A stretch of DNA of 64,000 nt from Synchiropus splendidus (Eukaryota > Chordata > Actinopteri > Syngnathiformes > Callionymidae), in assembly GCF_027744825.2 (NCBI RefSeq), contig NC_071334.1, forward strand, positions 58,037,437 to 58,101,436. Direction: 5' to 3'. The notes beneath the pieces were generated by a model. That model was not told the origin of the DNA and searched no databases. It saw nothing but the letters and a program-made list of their open reading frames with translations. Position numbers and translations under genes: made by a program. How positions within the stretch are numbered: position 1 is the first letter of the stretch; every line of letters begins with the position of its first letter. Positions 13,527 through 26,399 of this stretch are shown here, piece by piece.

Positions 13527-14177
13527 TAGGGCTGGGATTCACTTAGAAAGATTCATCTAGTTAATTAGAGAATTTGTGATGAATTAATCTCAATTAATCG
13601 CAGTTTAATTGTACAAGAATATTTGCCATAAGAAGTCACATTTTTCAATTTCAATGAATTTGGTATATTAGTGAATCTAATGATGGAGGCATACATACAT
13701 TTAAACAACAAAATATTGTTTATTTTGCATCAGTTTGACAACAGCACAATAAATCACGATGGTGGCTATATTCAAGTTTTTATATCACCTTATTTAAACT
13801 AAAGCTCTTTTAATGTCTTGAAAATATTTGGATAAGAATTTCAATTTCATAAGAATTTCAAATCCATTCAGAGTAGTGGAAACCCTGGCCACTGTGTAGT
13901 GAAAACCATCCCTGAACAAAAGCAAACAAAAGTCAACAGACTGCTTTTGTTTGCTTTTGTTCAGGGACTCCTCCATGTTTGTTGTTGTTGTTATCATCCT
14001 AGCTGCCACATGTCTTGTGCATCAGTGGGATCAGTGGACCAGGAACCCGAGCACTTACAAAGGTTCCCTGTTGTCTGGAGAGCAAACTAAATGAAACTTT
14101 TTTTTGGTTGGAATTAATTAGTTGTAGTGATATTGTAATTAATTAATCATAATTAACTCATTAAAGTCCCACCACTA
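13527..14177. mobile_element. 651-bp AT-rich MITE-like element with internal perfect hairpin
   Basis: The left end reads TAGGGCTGGGATTCACTTAG and the right end, on the minus strand, TAGTGGTGGGACTTTAATGA. Both continue into TTAATTA-rich blocks, so the ends are imperfect inverted repeats of TAG..CTA form. The flanks gtctaaac and ataaaaac agree at 5 of 8 positions, a possible decayed 8-bp target duplication as in hAT elements. A 24-bp perfect inverted repeat lies inside (13909-13967). No transposase is present. Confidence 0.45.
13909..13967. repeat. 24-bp perfect inverted repeat, 11-nt loop
   Basis: Left arm 13909-13932 begins TCCCTGAACAAAAGC; right arm 13944-13967 is its exact reverse complement; the loop is TCAACAGACTG. 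I compared the arms base by base and found no mismatch. RNA from either strand would fold into a strong hairpin. Confidence 0.93.
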
Positions 14178-16299
14178 ATAAAAACATGAAAAATAAGGAG
14201 AGAAACTTTTTTTCACAGGACTGTGTGTGCACAGAACCGAAGTGCAAGTGGTAACCAGCAGCAAGGAGACTGGGCAACAAGAATAAAACAATTATAACAA
14301 TTACAATATTAAATCACACAGGAACACAAAAGTGGAAGGAAGAAGACCACAGCCGAGGAAAAAAAATCTGGAAACAGAGCAAACAAGTATCAGAACACAC
14401 AGCACTCAGACACTGGATCGTGGTGAGCATTTGCATACTCTCAAGCATTGACTCCAAAAATATTGTTTCACTGTCAAGTAAAATGAAGAGGATATGCATT
14501 TCTCTGCATTATCATTGCTAGCAACACTTCAAAGAAATAAATGATCCAGCAAAAGTCAACATCGGTCTTTCACATTTTCCTCTTATTTCCTAAGACTTCA
14601 TTTTCTTTTAAAAATCTCTGTGGGTTGTTTTGGAAACTCTCTCTTCCAAGCAACATCTGAAGACCTAATGTCACATTTTGTCTTGCAATCCAGCGACATA
14701 TAACAGCACATAGTGACTGCGAATATAAGTTATATCTCATTCCTCTTCTTCACAGGTCAGTTGCATTAAAAGCACTAGAGTGAGCTGTCACTGTGAAGTT
14801 TCTTCTGTCACGCTGTGGCAGCTGTGAACCCAGACTCTCTGCAGACTCAGACAGTTTCAACGCCTCGTGGAGTTTTCACCACTTAGTTTTTAGTCTGCCA
14901 AAAATCAAAAAAGTGCCAAGAAAGCACAGAAGAACGGCGGATTAAAAACGTGCATATTTAGGAATACAACTGTCTCTAAATCCAAAATATGAATGGAGTT
15001 ATTTTGCCATTGATGGTGGAGTCTCCCGGTGATTGTTGAGGAGAACACCAGCACTCTACATTAAATGTTAGGGGTGAAAAGCTGAAGCTGTACTGGCCAT
15101 GAAGCAATAACCTTTCATTTTAAAAACCAGGAGTGACCAACCACCTTTGAAGGACTTTTGATTTGAATACTGCTTTTATTTTCACATCACAATTTTACAT
15201 ACTTTTGCAAGAGCCAGAAGTAATCAACCATTTCTTTTAAAATTAAAGCGTCAATGTGGTATCTTGATTCTAAAGGTAAAAAGATGGAACAAAGAAGAAC
15301 CTATAGGCAAAACATTATAAAATTAAAGTTGCATTTTAAAAGGACATAACAGGGAACATAAATAAACCAATAAATGCTGAATGCATTAACTCAATTCAGT
15401 CTTCAATATTTGCTTTTAATACAATATAACATGATTAAATATCGGGTAGTAAAACTACACACAAAAATCAATTACAAAGATTATAAAGGAAGGTTTTATA
15501 CTATTCATAGTGTTCAAATAAAGACATAATAATTTTCAATACAGCACTAAATTAAATTAAAAAACAGCTGAGAAGAAAGCAGCGCAGAGGTAAGGGAATC
15601 ACAAAGAAGAGATCTGGTGAACGAAATAAACCCCCATACATACATACCTTAACTGTACATCACCTGATAGATTCAGTCACATGCTTCTGGTGTGCTCAGC
15701 TTTATTCAACTCCTCCAGGGTTAATGGATGGCGACTTAAACACAGGCATTCTGATGTTGTTTTCCACGGCCTTGTAAATATTAATAGTAGACCCACCAAA
15801 AACATAAAACAGCTCTGGAGAAAACTGCAATGAAACACAGTGATTAGAGTGAAGTACAGTCGACAAGAACTCATTATTTATTCATTTCCTACATGAATTT
15901 TAATGCTCTCTGCATGGTACATGTGTAGAGGAGGTTGTTCCATAAGTGTTGTGCTGCTTGCTACAACAAATGAAAGAAAGAAAAGTTGTATTTCAGAAAC
16001 AGAATCTCTCTAAATGGGGACGAGTGATTTCTCTAATCAAAGTGATGCTCTCGGCCATTAAACTGTCAAAAATTGAACGTCTGTTCAAGGCCAACTTTGA
16101 TAGAATTGGTCTTTGCTTGTTTTGTCAAAATGTGGTCCAGGTTTTAAGATTTATTCAGTTCATTTGTGGGATGGTAGAAGAAATCTTGTCCGCAAGCCTG
16201 CACTGAGCCGCGTTTGTGGAGGTTCAACAAAATGAATAAAAAACAGATAAAATAAAAAGTCACTATAGCAAATGTTCAGCTTATCCCAGACTTGAGTAA
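14178..16299. other. intergenic DNA, nothing recognised
   Basis: AT-rich sequence without a supported gene. The open frames at 14314-14499, 15677-15874 and 15946-16206 have no recognisable domain. Confidence 0.5.
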
Positions 16300-16690
16300 A
16301 GTGTGGCCCGGGGGCCAAATGCGGCCCTCTGACTGTATTTATGTGGCCCTCCCAGAGTCAGAGTAAAACTATGTCTCTGACATTGTTGTCTTGTGCATTG
16401 TTTTTGTTCGTGATGATGCAACTGAAACATGAATTTCTCGTTTGATTAGTTTTGTTAATGGTTCGTCTTTTCCGTTGAGTATTTTAGGAGTATTTCTTGT
16501 CCCTTAAGATACATCAGAATTGAAAGTAGATTTTGAGATGTATGAGACACATCGAGGATCTCTAAATGGAATGTGGCTTAAATTAAATAAAACACAACAA
16601 ACCAACATTTTGGGTGTATTTTTAAAGTTTAATTTCATCATGATGTAATCACTTGATTTTTATTTTATATTTTGTCTTCGTGGCCCGTTT
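16300..16690. mobile_element. hAT-like transposon remnant
   Basis: The left part contains GTGTGGCCCGGGGGCCAAAT followed by GCGGCCCTCTGACTG, a motif typical of vertebrate hAT (Charlie/ZBED-type) termini. Near 16680 GTGGCCCGTTTGACG may be the matching inverted end. The region between is AT-rich with no transposase. The boundaries are approximate. Confidence 0.4.
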
Positions 16691-17039
16691 GACGTCAGAC
16701 TAAAACTATAACTAATATGTCCTAATTTCTCTGCCTTTTTCGTTCTTTCTCTTTTAGTCACCACCACCACTTCAGCAGTAAATATAGCATGTTCTTGTTT
16801 TAAGACTAACGTGTTCTTCTTTCCATTTTGCCTTTTTATCTTGAACGTCTAGCCCATAGTTTATTCATATTCAAATTTAGTGCATATAAAATGATATAGT
16901 TCAAGAGGCTTGGCATATTTATACTTCTCGATATCCTTTAACACATTTCATCTTTTTAGGTACATTTTGTTCTTGTTACTTTTTGTGAACTTGTTCCTTC
17001 AGTAACTCCCCAAAAGAGAGTAGAAACATAGACAACTGG

Positions 17040-17420
17040 TAAATCCAGAACGCAGCCCTTTGGCTCAGCTCTTCTTCACCACGATGGACAGATACAGCAT
17101 CAATCTTCTGTTGGAATTTCATCATCTGCGGAAGGATCTCTCTTCTCAGCTGGACGGTGCATTCCATTCTTTCCTGTCTGAACACCATGGGCTCTGATTT
17201 AGTGGAGTTGATTCTGAACTTGTCTTGGTGAGCCAGCACATCATCCACACAAAAAGGTCTCATTACAAACCAAGGACCCTCTGCATAATAGCTGTGCTGA
17301 GCAATAATGCTCATTAAAATTGTGAACAGAACCAATGACAAACACGAACCCTGCGACAGTCAAACCCTCACAGGAAAGGAGTCCAACTTTTTACTGTTAA
17401 TGTGCAATAGACTCTGACAT
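17040..17420 (-). mobile_element. RTE-type (Rex3-like) LINE fragment, reverse transcriptase region
   Basis: Minus-strand translation gives a decayed stretch with INSTKSEPMVFRQERMECTV and LRREILPQMMKFQ, corresponding to the family's ISTSKSEAMVL..CPLRVGGELLPQVEEF. Further right, towards the 5' end of the coding strand, the antisense text AACCCTCACAGGAAAGGAGTC also fits. It has indels and stops and is not functional. Confidence 0.7.
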
Positions 17421-17837
17421 ATAAAAAAAAAAAAAAAGAAGTACATTGTTTAATGGCCGGGAAAACAACCCACTGCTCCTCCTGAATCTCAGGCTTGACC
17501 CATGTTGTTAGAACACGAATCCTTAAAAATAAAGGACGATGCCTTCAAATATCCAAATAAAAACAGCACGAATATTAAAACTAAACAGAACACACTTTAC
17601 AGTTGAAAGGAAATACGCATTTGTGATAAATGTCACACTCAAAGTGTAAGTGCGTCTAAATTCATACACAGCTGGCAGAATTCACATTGGCCTCAGGAGG
17701 GTTACAAAACATGCTGCGACATTATCTGCAGGTTGCTTTCAAAGTTCTTTGGTGAGCAATCATCATTTGAAGGATTCGGAAATGCCTGAACTATCTTAAA
17801 TCTCAGTCCTGCAGTTTCCTGACAATCTGAATCTGGA

Positions 17838-17990
17838 TCAGAAAACTTTATTAATCCCAAGGGAAATTGTGTTCGTAACATGCTCTGTACACAACATATC
17901 ACATTAAATTAAAAATAAATAATATTATGAAGTGCAAAAAAGCAATACAAAAGAGTTTAGAAAACAATGTGCAAGAAAACGCAGTTCAAG
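17838..17990. repeat. fragment of a common fish interspersed repeat
   Basis: AACTTTATTAATCCCAAGGG followed by AAATTGTGTT is a text I recall from many fish genomes as the tail of an interspersed repeat. The exact family and right-hand limit are uncertain. Confidence 0.4.
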
Positions 17991-18201
17991 AACGGAAAAA
18001 AAAAGTTTCAAGTCGCACTGTGATGGACAGCGACGTGTTTCTCCTGATCTGGTGACTGTGGCGAGCTGGTGTTTCAGTGAGCAAGTAATGGCCTCAAAAT
18101 TGGCCCGTTCTGTGTGAACATTTTGAGCCGAGGTCAACGCAATTTGTACAACTCTGCACGAATAAGAGTGTGGTTTTTCTTGACTGGCACGCCACGCCTG
18201 C

Positions 18202-18216
18202 TGACGTCATGAGTCA
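18202..18216 (+). promoter_or_regulatory. adjacent CRE and AP-1 motifs
   Basis: TGACGTCA, a perfect palindromic CRE, is followed with no gap by TGAGTCA, a perfect AP-1/TRE site. It lies in intergenic DNA about 8 kb beyond the probable end of dcc. Function is unproven; the motif pair could arise by chance. Confidence 0.3.
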
Positions 18217-20149
18217 CTGTGGGTGTCTGCAGGGAATCACTTTACCAGCTCCGACTCACGCTTCCATGTCAGAGAATAAAAGTAAGCACAATCACAGTCA
18301 AGATTTCAGAGCCAGCTGGCGTCCTGGATAGTGGTTATTCTGCATGATGTCCTCCATTCAAATCAATCAAAAGAAAAAGCAACTTCAAACTGTGACTTCC
18401 TCATTCTTTCTTTCTTTTTACTGTCTCTACACGTGTATCATGGCAGGTGTCAAACTTAATATTTGCCTTCTTGCTGACATTTTCCTTTAAATACTGTACT
18501 GTACAGCTACTGCATAGCTGTGAAACAGAAACAAATAAGATCGGAATTATTGTACAGACACTGCCAAACAACAGGATGTATGGAATATAATAAATTAAAC
18601 TATTATTAGCTGAATTAGGTTTCATTCATTAACTTGCTCCATATTTACTTAATTTATCATATTTAATGTATTAACTCCAAGCTCATTTGCTGAGTCATAT
18701 CAGCTTTATATGGAGTTTTAAATTTGAAATCACTTTGTCTCATGTTGTATTTTAACAAATTCCATCTTTCAGCATGTCAACTTACTTTGCTAATAAAAAC
18801 CCCTCGCTATGTCATGATCTGATATTAGCAATATTAGCACAGATTTCAGCTTGTAACTACTCCATTTCAAACAAATGCTACTTTTAGTCCATCGCAAACA
18901 AAAACCTAGGCTCCTTAGGTTTCACAATTTTAACCAAAATTCGCAAGTTAAATTTTTCATCACTTGGATTTGCATTGCAATTGAACATCTAGATTGAAAT
19001 TGGATCTCACAGTCAAAGTTTATCTGACATTATAAGAACTTCACACTGGAGTAGTGAATGTTACTGAGGTCTGATGAGTAGCTGTGGTAGCGCTACTAGC
19101 CACATGTCGCTCACATATCTGACTTCAGTTATTTCAAATCAGAATTTCTCGAAGGCTGGAAATAGTCCAGTCTTTGTAATGGTCATACTTGATAGAATGT
19201 TCATTGACAGTGTGACTATACCACTGTAATGTTATAGTAACGGGATATCACAGGGTCAATGGCACCATTATTAATAAAAGACAAACGTAAGCACCTCTAT
19301 TCTCATTTCCATCTGATCCACCTGCCTGCACTCTTCTTCGTCTCCTTGGATCTCCATTATCCAATGATGTTTTCACGACCTCTACTCACTTCTTCACTCG
19401 TCCAGATACCGTTTAAAGTAAACCACGGCTTCATATTAAACTGCCTGCCCATTCGGTTCAGAAACTGGGGTGGGAGGGTCGGGGGGCAGGGTGGTTCACC
19501 TCCTTTTGGATGGGCCAACCAAGCAGTCGTCCGCCAGCGGAGATGTAAATAGAGTTCACTTTATCGTTGTTATTGTTACAGAGAAACTGGCGGGATTTCA
19601 TCAAATGAGGCTGCTTTGTGTTTAACCCTCAGAAGAACCATGACTCTCTTCTTTAGACGGTTCTGTGTCTGATCCCTGCTGCTGCTGCTGCTTGCACATT
19701 CTGTAAAGAGACGGCTCCCCGCAGAGAAGAATGGAAAACATCTGCCAGCGTGGATCTTTCTTATTTCATAACGCTGATTATTCTGCCGGGCTGAACTGAG
19801 GCCATTAGCAGAGGCTTTGTGCCTCACATGAGCTCAAACACAGGCTTGTTTAAATACTTTTAACACTCCAGAGGACAGATTTGCTCAGATCCTAATTTGC
19901 CCGCCCTTAATAGCATGTGCTATTTACAGATGCACTTGGTGGGTGGAACAATGACTTGTGTCCAAACTAATAAGACTGTGTGTAGATTCTAACAGTGCTG
20001 GGGACACACCGAAGGAAATTGCCTTGTTTTGAGAGTATGTGACACTGCATGGCAAACTGCAGGACCAAGGACAGCGGAAAAAATAGCAGTAAAAAAAATC
20101 ACAGAAATTCAGACAAAACTTCAGAATTGGATGCAACACCTTTTTCTAG

Positions 20150-20745
20150 CCGTTCCGACTCCATTGCGACCCCATTCCCATTCTGGACTTCCCTGTCCCC
20201 ACACACCTCTTCCAGCTCTTCTGGGGGGACCCGGAGGCGTTCCCAGGCCACCCAAGAGCCATAGTCCACCCAACGTGTCCTGGGTCTTCACTGGGGCCTC
20301 TTCCCTGCGGGGCCTGCCCGGAACACCTCTCCACAGAGATGCCTGAGCCACCTCTCACTGTGGAGGAGCAGTGGCTCTACTCCAGCCACCCTGTGTAGGA
20401 AACTAATTTTGATCGCTTATATCCGGGACCTTGTTCTTTCAGTCATGACCATAGGTGAGGAACAGCATCAGCCCACAACGCGTCACTGCAGCTGCTACAC
20501 CGATCCATCTGTCAATCTGAAAAAGTCCCTGAGATAGCTAAACTCCTCCACTTGAGGCAGGTACACGCCACCATCCTGAAGAGGGCAAAGCTCCATTTTC
20601 CAGTCGAGAACCATGGTCTCTGATTTGGAGTTGCTGATCCCCATCATGCAAACCATGATGGTGCGTGGTCAAAGTTCTGTTTCGATGAAGCCAAAAAAAC
20701 AACGGACCTCCTGACTGCTCCTAGAAATTCTGTCCATAAAAATGT
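20150..20745 (-). mobile_element. RTE-type (Rex3-like) LINE fragment, C-terminal half, longest copy
   Basis: Read on the plus strand the segment is antisense to the LINE. It contains GAGAACCATGGTCTCTGATT (antisense of SEAMVL), AAACTCCTCCACTTGAGGCA (antisense of LPQVEEF), GTCATGACCATAGGTGAGG (antisense of LTYGHE) and TGTGGAGGAGCAGTGGCTCT. The order is that of an intact element, so it is one inserted copy with small deletions and frame breaks. The right limit is set by AGAAATTCTGTCCATAAAAA at 20725-20744. Confidence 0.75.
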
Positions 20746-20969
20746 TTTTTCATGCTGTCCATTATTATTTAAGTAAAATTGTAATCCATGCAGGTCAATA
20801 TTTGTTTTACGTACAGTTCCCATTGACCCAAGAAAGGTGTGGAGTCGCTGGCTGAATTGACAATAGTAAAGAGGAAGTTCTATGGCACGAGGATGATACA
20901 CGATATGTAAAAGTGGGAGAACTGCTGCACAAATGACCCCAAAATGACTTGGCAATAAATAATAAATAA

Positions 20970-20973
<4 letters not shown>

Positions 20974-21062
<89 letters not shown>
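20974..21062. repeat. (TA)n microsatellite
   Basis: About 88 bp of uninterrupted TA, preceded by a short AATAAATAAATA run. Confidence 0.97.
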
Positions 21063-21066
<4 letters not shown>

Positions 21067-24000
21067 CACTTTAGATCAGGGTACAAAGATTTCCATCAGA
21101 TGTGTATTAGTGGTAAATTATGTAGTTATAAACTACTGATCGATACCTTGCTAAGGAAATTCATATAAACTATTAATGAGCTAATTGCCTGCTATTGACA
21201 CATGAGTAATTAACTGCAATAATAATGTTTTTTGTTATAATGTAGTTGTTTATCGTGCAGTTTCAGTAACCATTTAAGGGAAGAATATAGTCCGACTGAG
21301 CAGGAACCAGATTTATCTGCGGTAACACACAGGGGTTACACAAAATATTGTGTTTCCATTATTTTGTCCAACCTGAACTTGAGTGTAACCCATGTTAAAC
21401 CAGTCTTTATGGCCATGAATGGTGTCCTAAGATGGACTCTAACCAGTGCCATAAATACTCTTTATTAACAGTGAACAAGTCATTCGCTTAGCTTGGCAAA
21501 TATGTGTTCCACTATCCAAATGTAACCAAAAACATAAATGCAAAGCTCATACTCTTGGGTCATTTTCCACCAGGTCCACTCTAAACTGTGCAATTTTAGT
21601 CACCAATTGTTGCTTGCTTGACCAAGAACTCCATGTTCGTAAAATCTGTTCTCTGCAGAATGAACAGGTCTAAAGCCTTAAAGTTGCTTCTTGCTCTGCA
21701 AGAAGCCAAAAAATCCTAAATAAGTTTGGGCATAAGCCTCTGGTGTGTTAGTGTAATGCAGCTAAGTGACAAGCAAACAGGCAGCTAGACCAATGGAAGG
21801 GAAAAGCTCCGCGGTGAAGGAAATAAAAAGTGAACGAGGCAGCCGGGGTCCCCTCTGCTCTCATCTGTCATTCAGTACAAGCCGTGGAGGCAGCAATAAT
21901 AATAATAACTCCTGAGCGGCGTTGCCTTCACAGACAGTTAGGGCTCCCATATGGACACTAAAGACCACAGAGAGCGATGGAGTCTGTAAATATGAAGTTA
22001 CAGCAAGTGGCACAGCAAGAAAACAGCAGCCCATGGAGACGTTCAAAAGCTTTATTAGCCTGTTTGGATAAAGACTGTAGGTTTTTGGGGCAAATAAATA
22101 CTAAAATACAGAGGAAACAGGCTTACAGCCTTCTACCAACACGTCCACAGTTCCAGATGACATTTGAGTAAACAAAGGATCGCAGTGGAAACAAATGTAG
22201 GGCCCATGTTGGCGCTTTTTCCTTGTCAACAAGCTTTGCGTTTCACGAGTGTTTTGATGAAGCACAACCCAAATACGGATGCCAGTTAGCGCCGGCATGT
22301 TCCCTGACATGCTCCTCTCATTCCTTTGCCAGGACCACCACACCAACCAACCTGAAACTTTTCTGCAGTCTGTCTGCTTGAGCAAACGTTTTGATGAAAG
22401 ACTGCTGTTGGCTGCCTCTACTGTGCTAGTTTTGAGCAGAGTCCAACCGTGGAAGCTGATGAAGGCATCTCATTTGGATTCCCACTCGTGCTAAATGATG
22501 ATGAGTCCAGGGCCAAGACGAGAACGTCAAGGGAGGTCCATGAAGCGCTGGTCGACTGGCTGGTGTTTCCTCCTGCTCTCTGATCGACCACGCGCAGAGT
22601 AGGACGGAGAGGTCACACTTTGTTTTGCACCTGGGGATCCAGCATGCTGACTGAAAATACATCCAGTGGTTGCTTGAATGCCGCAGGGTGGAAGAAGCTA
22701 CTCCTTTCACTGCAAAACAACACTTCATTTCACTACTTTTTATTTTAACGCTACTTAAAATCAAAGACGGAATTCCTTCTGCCGCACACAAAACTCACTC
22801 ACATATTTATTTTTTTCCTCTTTCTCCACAACTTAAAAGCGGCTACAGACAATCCAGTTCCATCTGGTCAGTTCAATGTCACGTCTATTTCCATATTTTG
22901 TGGAAACAAACAAGCCGCCGCTGCCTGTGTGGGCGAGTCGCACACAGTCACTCAGATGATTGTAGCGCACAACAAAGGAGGAACAGAAGCTGTCAAATCC
23001 ACCTCACTGCTGCTCGTGGAGAATCTTCACTGGAGTCTGAAACATGAAAGTTTGTTTTATACTCTCACCTATGTGTGTATGTGGTTTATTCAGCAGGAAG
23101 CCAAAAACAACACAGAGATTTCAACCATGAAGCACTTTTGCATCTGCTACAGAGATAAGGTGAGTTTGTCATTGTTTTAATGTCAATGAGTGAGTCTGTT
23201 TCAAGCGTAATGACGGCACGTGAATGTTCTGCATCTTTTGACACTGATGCTAGCACAAGAGGCAAGATACCTGGGGTACCCTTGTAACCCCTGTTTCTGT
23301 CAGGAGGGATCTCATTTTTAAACTGTGTTGTGTGTTACTGACCCACTCGCAGTTGACAACAGTTCTAGGGTTGCCAGCGATGCGTTGAAATCTGGAATCA
23401 TCCTGTAGAAGTCTGACTTACGACTGGGATCGGTTCCGACCAAACAGTCCTCAGTAGGATTGGACGCAAGTCGAATGCCATTCAAAATAGCCGACGCGAG
23501 GGTTATAGGTACAACTGTAGTGGTAGATCACTGTGTGAGATTTATTGGTGGATGTAAGTCTAGCGGGTCGTAAGTTGGATGTTACTTGTATTTGAGCTTT
23601 TTATTGAACTAATACGGAATACCATGTGGTCCATATCTAGATGAGTCCTGAACACACCCTGCTGCTGCCAACATTGAGGGTCCCCCAGTGAGAGAAAAAC
23701 CATCATTTCTGTCTCTACCTGTCATGATCATGGAGAACAAGAACTGGAGGCGAAGGAGGACCGGAGCCCGAGTTGTGAGTTCATCCAACCTGATCATGCC
23801 TTTATATTATCATGTTTTCAGATCAAAGATTTGTTTGGGTGTCATATCAGTCTCACAGTTTCAAACACACTAAACTGTCTTTGAAACAAGGAGTGCAACT
23901 TTTTCAGAAGACTGTGAGTTTATTTTTGTTTATAGCTTAGTGTGGTCCAGTTATTCATCAAAATAACATGACAGGGTGTGAGGTTTTAATTCAACCCGGG

Positions 24001-26399
24001 AGTCACATACAGTAGAATGTGACTTATTTCATTCTAAGCGTTCTCATCACCTCCATTCAAGCCTTTATTTTGCTATATATCTGGAAGTTTTATGACCTGA
24101 AATACATAGAGCCAATGCACATTAGGGAACAAAAGACATTTCTTAACTGTCAGCACAAATATGAAATTGTGCACTGAGACAAAAATATTTGCACTGACAG
24201 GTTGAAGCAACATTGCTGGTCCGATATCGTTGCGCTCTAAGAACATAATATGACTTGATAACATCCGACCATTCGGCTGTGGGAAGAGAATCTAAGGTTA
24301 CAATACGTAACCCTGATTCTCCGGGAACTGTCGCAGCATCAAAATCATGTTAAGATGGGAGCACTTGGCCTTCATGACTGCTCCTGACTCTCTTCACCCA
24401 CTAGGGTCCAAACCTGGAGAGCCATTGAACAAAACAAAAAAAAGTCAAAACATGTTGAAAATTGACTGTCATGGTGGGGCCATATGAACAACATGACGCA
24501 TGACAAAATGATTTTGATGAGCAACATGCAAAGCAATGAAATGGCAAAAAATTTACAAATAGAGTTTTGATGAGATGTTGAAGAAATGGCCTGGAAAAAA
24601 AAAAAGATGCGCAGGAAGCATTGATGGTGCTCACCTTACTCGGGTACGATGGTTTCACATGACACACAACCCAGAAAAATCAACTTCCATGGCAACTTCT
24701 CTTGGTACTCACATTTCTGAGAGTATCTGAAGGAACATGGAAGGTGGGCATTGAAGTGCACTTCCTTTGGAGGAAGAGATGCTGCCCCATGTTGGGTAGC
24801 GAGAACATGACTGCAGCAGGCGTCTGGTAAAATACCAACAGAGAAGCCTCACCTGGAGGGCTGAGCACACTGATGGAAAATGAGACACACATTTACTTGA
24901 CATTTGCATTAGAGACCTCAAAGTAAGGCTGAGTTTTCCTTACAGATATCATATTTGTAAGGGACACAAGGGCAGTAAAGCTAGAAGTGCTACTGAGGCT
25001 TTCGTTGGGAGTGACCAAATCCACCTCCAACAGTTGAACGATGAATGGGTTTGATTCTCAACTAAAGTTGCCGTGACGTGCCGAACATTAAGGCGCGACT
25101 ATCGCTGTTGTTAGTCGGAGCTGCATACCTTCTCGAAAGGTTTTAAAGCTAAGTTTTAAGTAGTTCATCAGCTGATGGACATGTGTTGACTCAATAACAA
25201 CCCTGTGTGTGTCTTTTTTATCCACAACTGCAGTTTTAGAGGTGAAAAAAACCCATAACTGCAGCAGTGAAGCTTAAGCCTCCCTACAATGATTAATCCG
25301 TTGCGGACAATCATCATCATCATCTCTGTATCCACTTGTCCGACGAGATTACATGTTTTTCTTGGCAGATTTGTTTGTTGGTGAAAACTGTTCGCTGATG
25401 TTTGGCAGGCAGCCGGTGGAGAGTGACATGTTGGGGGTCTGAGGAAGCCGATCTGTCTCCCTGTCCTGCCGCGCCACCAACAACCGGAGCAGGAGCGACC
25501 TCATTCTTCGCCTCATCATCCTGCAGCCACAAGTCGGTCTGACCTCAAACACCAGGGGAGGGTATTTATGCGGACCGAACCGATCCTGACAGAAGTGGTG
25601 CCCTGGGAAGAATTTTAATCATGTTGTTTGATACTTCGGGGACACTGTTTTTCTGATGTGAAAACGCTTCATCTTCAGGGACTGTAAACACTGACTAACC
25701 TCTCTGACCTCAAATTTAGGAAGATTTAAAAACACAAAAGCTTTCACTGAGTTCACAACACAAACTACTGGCTTTACATTGGATACAATTCAAGATATTA
25801 CAGCAGATAATACAGCCGATATAATGATCGTCACAAGGTGGAAACATGGTCAAAGATAACTGAGTTGCAATGATACACAACTCAATGATCAGTAAGTCAT
25901 ACTTTGAAAAGAAATATTGCATATAAAAAAAGTAGCTATTTTGTGTAACTATGAGTGATCACCAAGCCTGTAACTTATTGCACAGATCTCTCTGCATAAA
26001 AGGAAAAAAAATATAAATGAAACAAAAACATATTAAGCATGAAAAATATTTTCAATTTAACAATTAATCCTGACAAACACAACCAAATAATGAGAACAAC
26101 AACAACAAAAAAAGAGGGAAATGAGAAAATACTTGCCATGTATGTGACATTTTAGGAACACCAGTTGAAAACCATTGATTTTAGGGACAAACTCACATCA
26201 CAAAAAAATGAACCATTAAGACCCACTCATGCTTCTAACTGTGTCCATTCAACATTAAGTGCGCAGACTAGCGGCATGTGCCTTTTAAATTTCACTGAAA
26301 ATCCGAGTTGTTTCAACCAATCATACGCTCAAATTGTATAAAAAAAAAACACATTTCCAGTCACACAAACTTATCAATGCGTTAATAAACAAAGCAGAT
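21063..26399. other. intergenic DNA adjoining the 3' end of dcc
   Basis: No exon or RNA gene was recognised. Open frames such as 22426-22791 and 22670-23047 overlap on opposite strands and look like chance frames. A short inverted repeat lies at 24296-24312. The block 23400-23580, with its TAAGTC/CGTAAG words, may be a decayed transposon but I cannot name it. Confidence 0.5.
24296..24312. repeat. short inverted repeat GGTTAC-5 nt-GTAACC
   Basis: GGTTACAATACGTAACC is followed by CTGATTCTCCGGGAAC. The text resembles a fish repeat that carries ACGTAACCCTAGTTCTC near one end, so it may mark the terminus of a decayed element. Confidence 0.4.

Larger units (their letters stand above)
17421..20149. 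other. intergenic DNA between LINE fragments
   Basis: No gene seen. The text at 17838-17870 (AACTTTATTAATCCCAAGGG and AAATTGTG) is a common fish repeat tail. A tandem CRE/AP-1 motif occurs at 18202-18216 (listed separately). Confidence 0.5.

Noticed and set aside
16976..17341. 121-codon minus-strand frame as a host gene
   Set aside because: Its core (STKSEPMVF..LPQMMKFQ) is a decayed LINE reverse transcriptase region.
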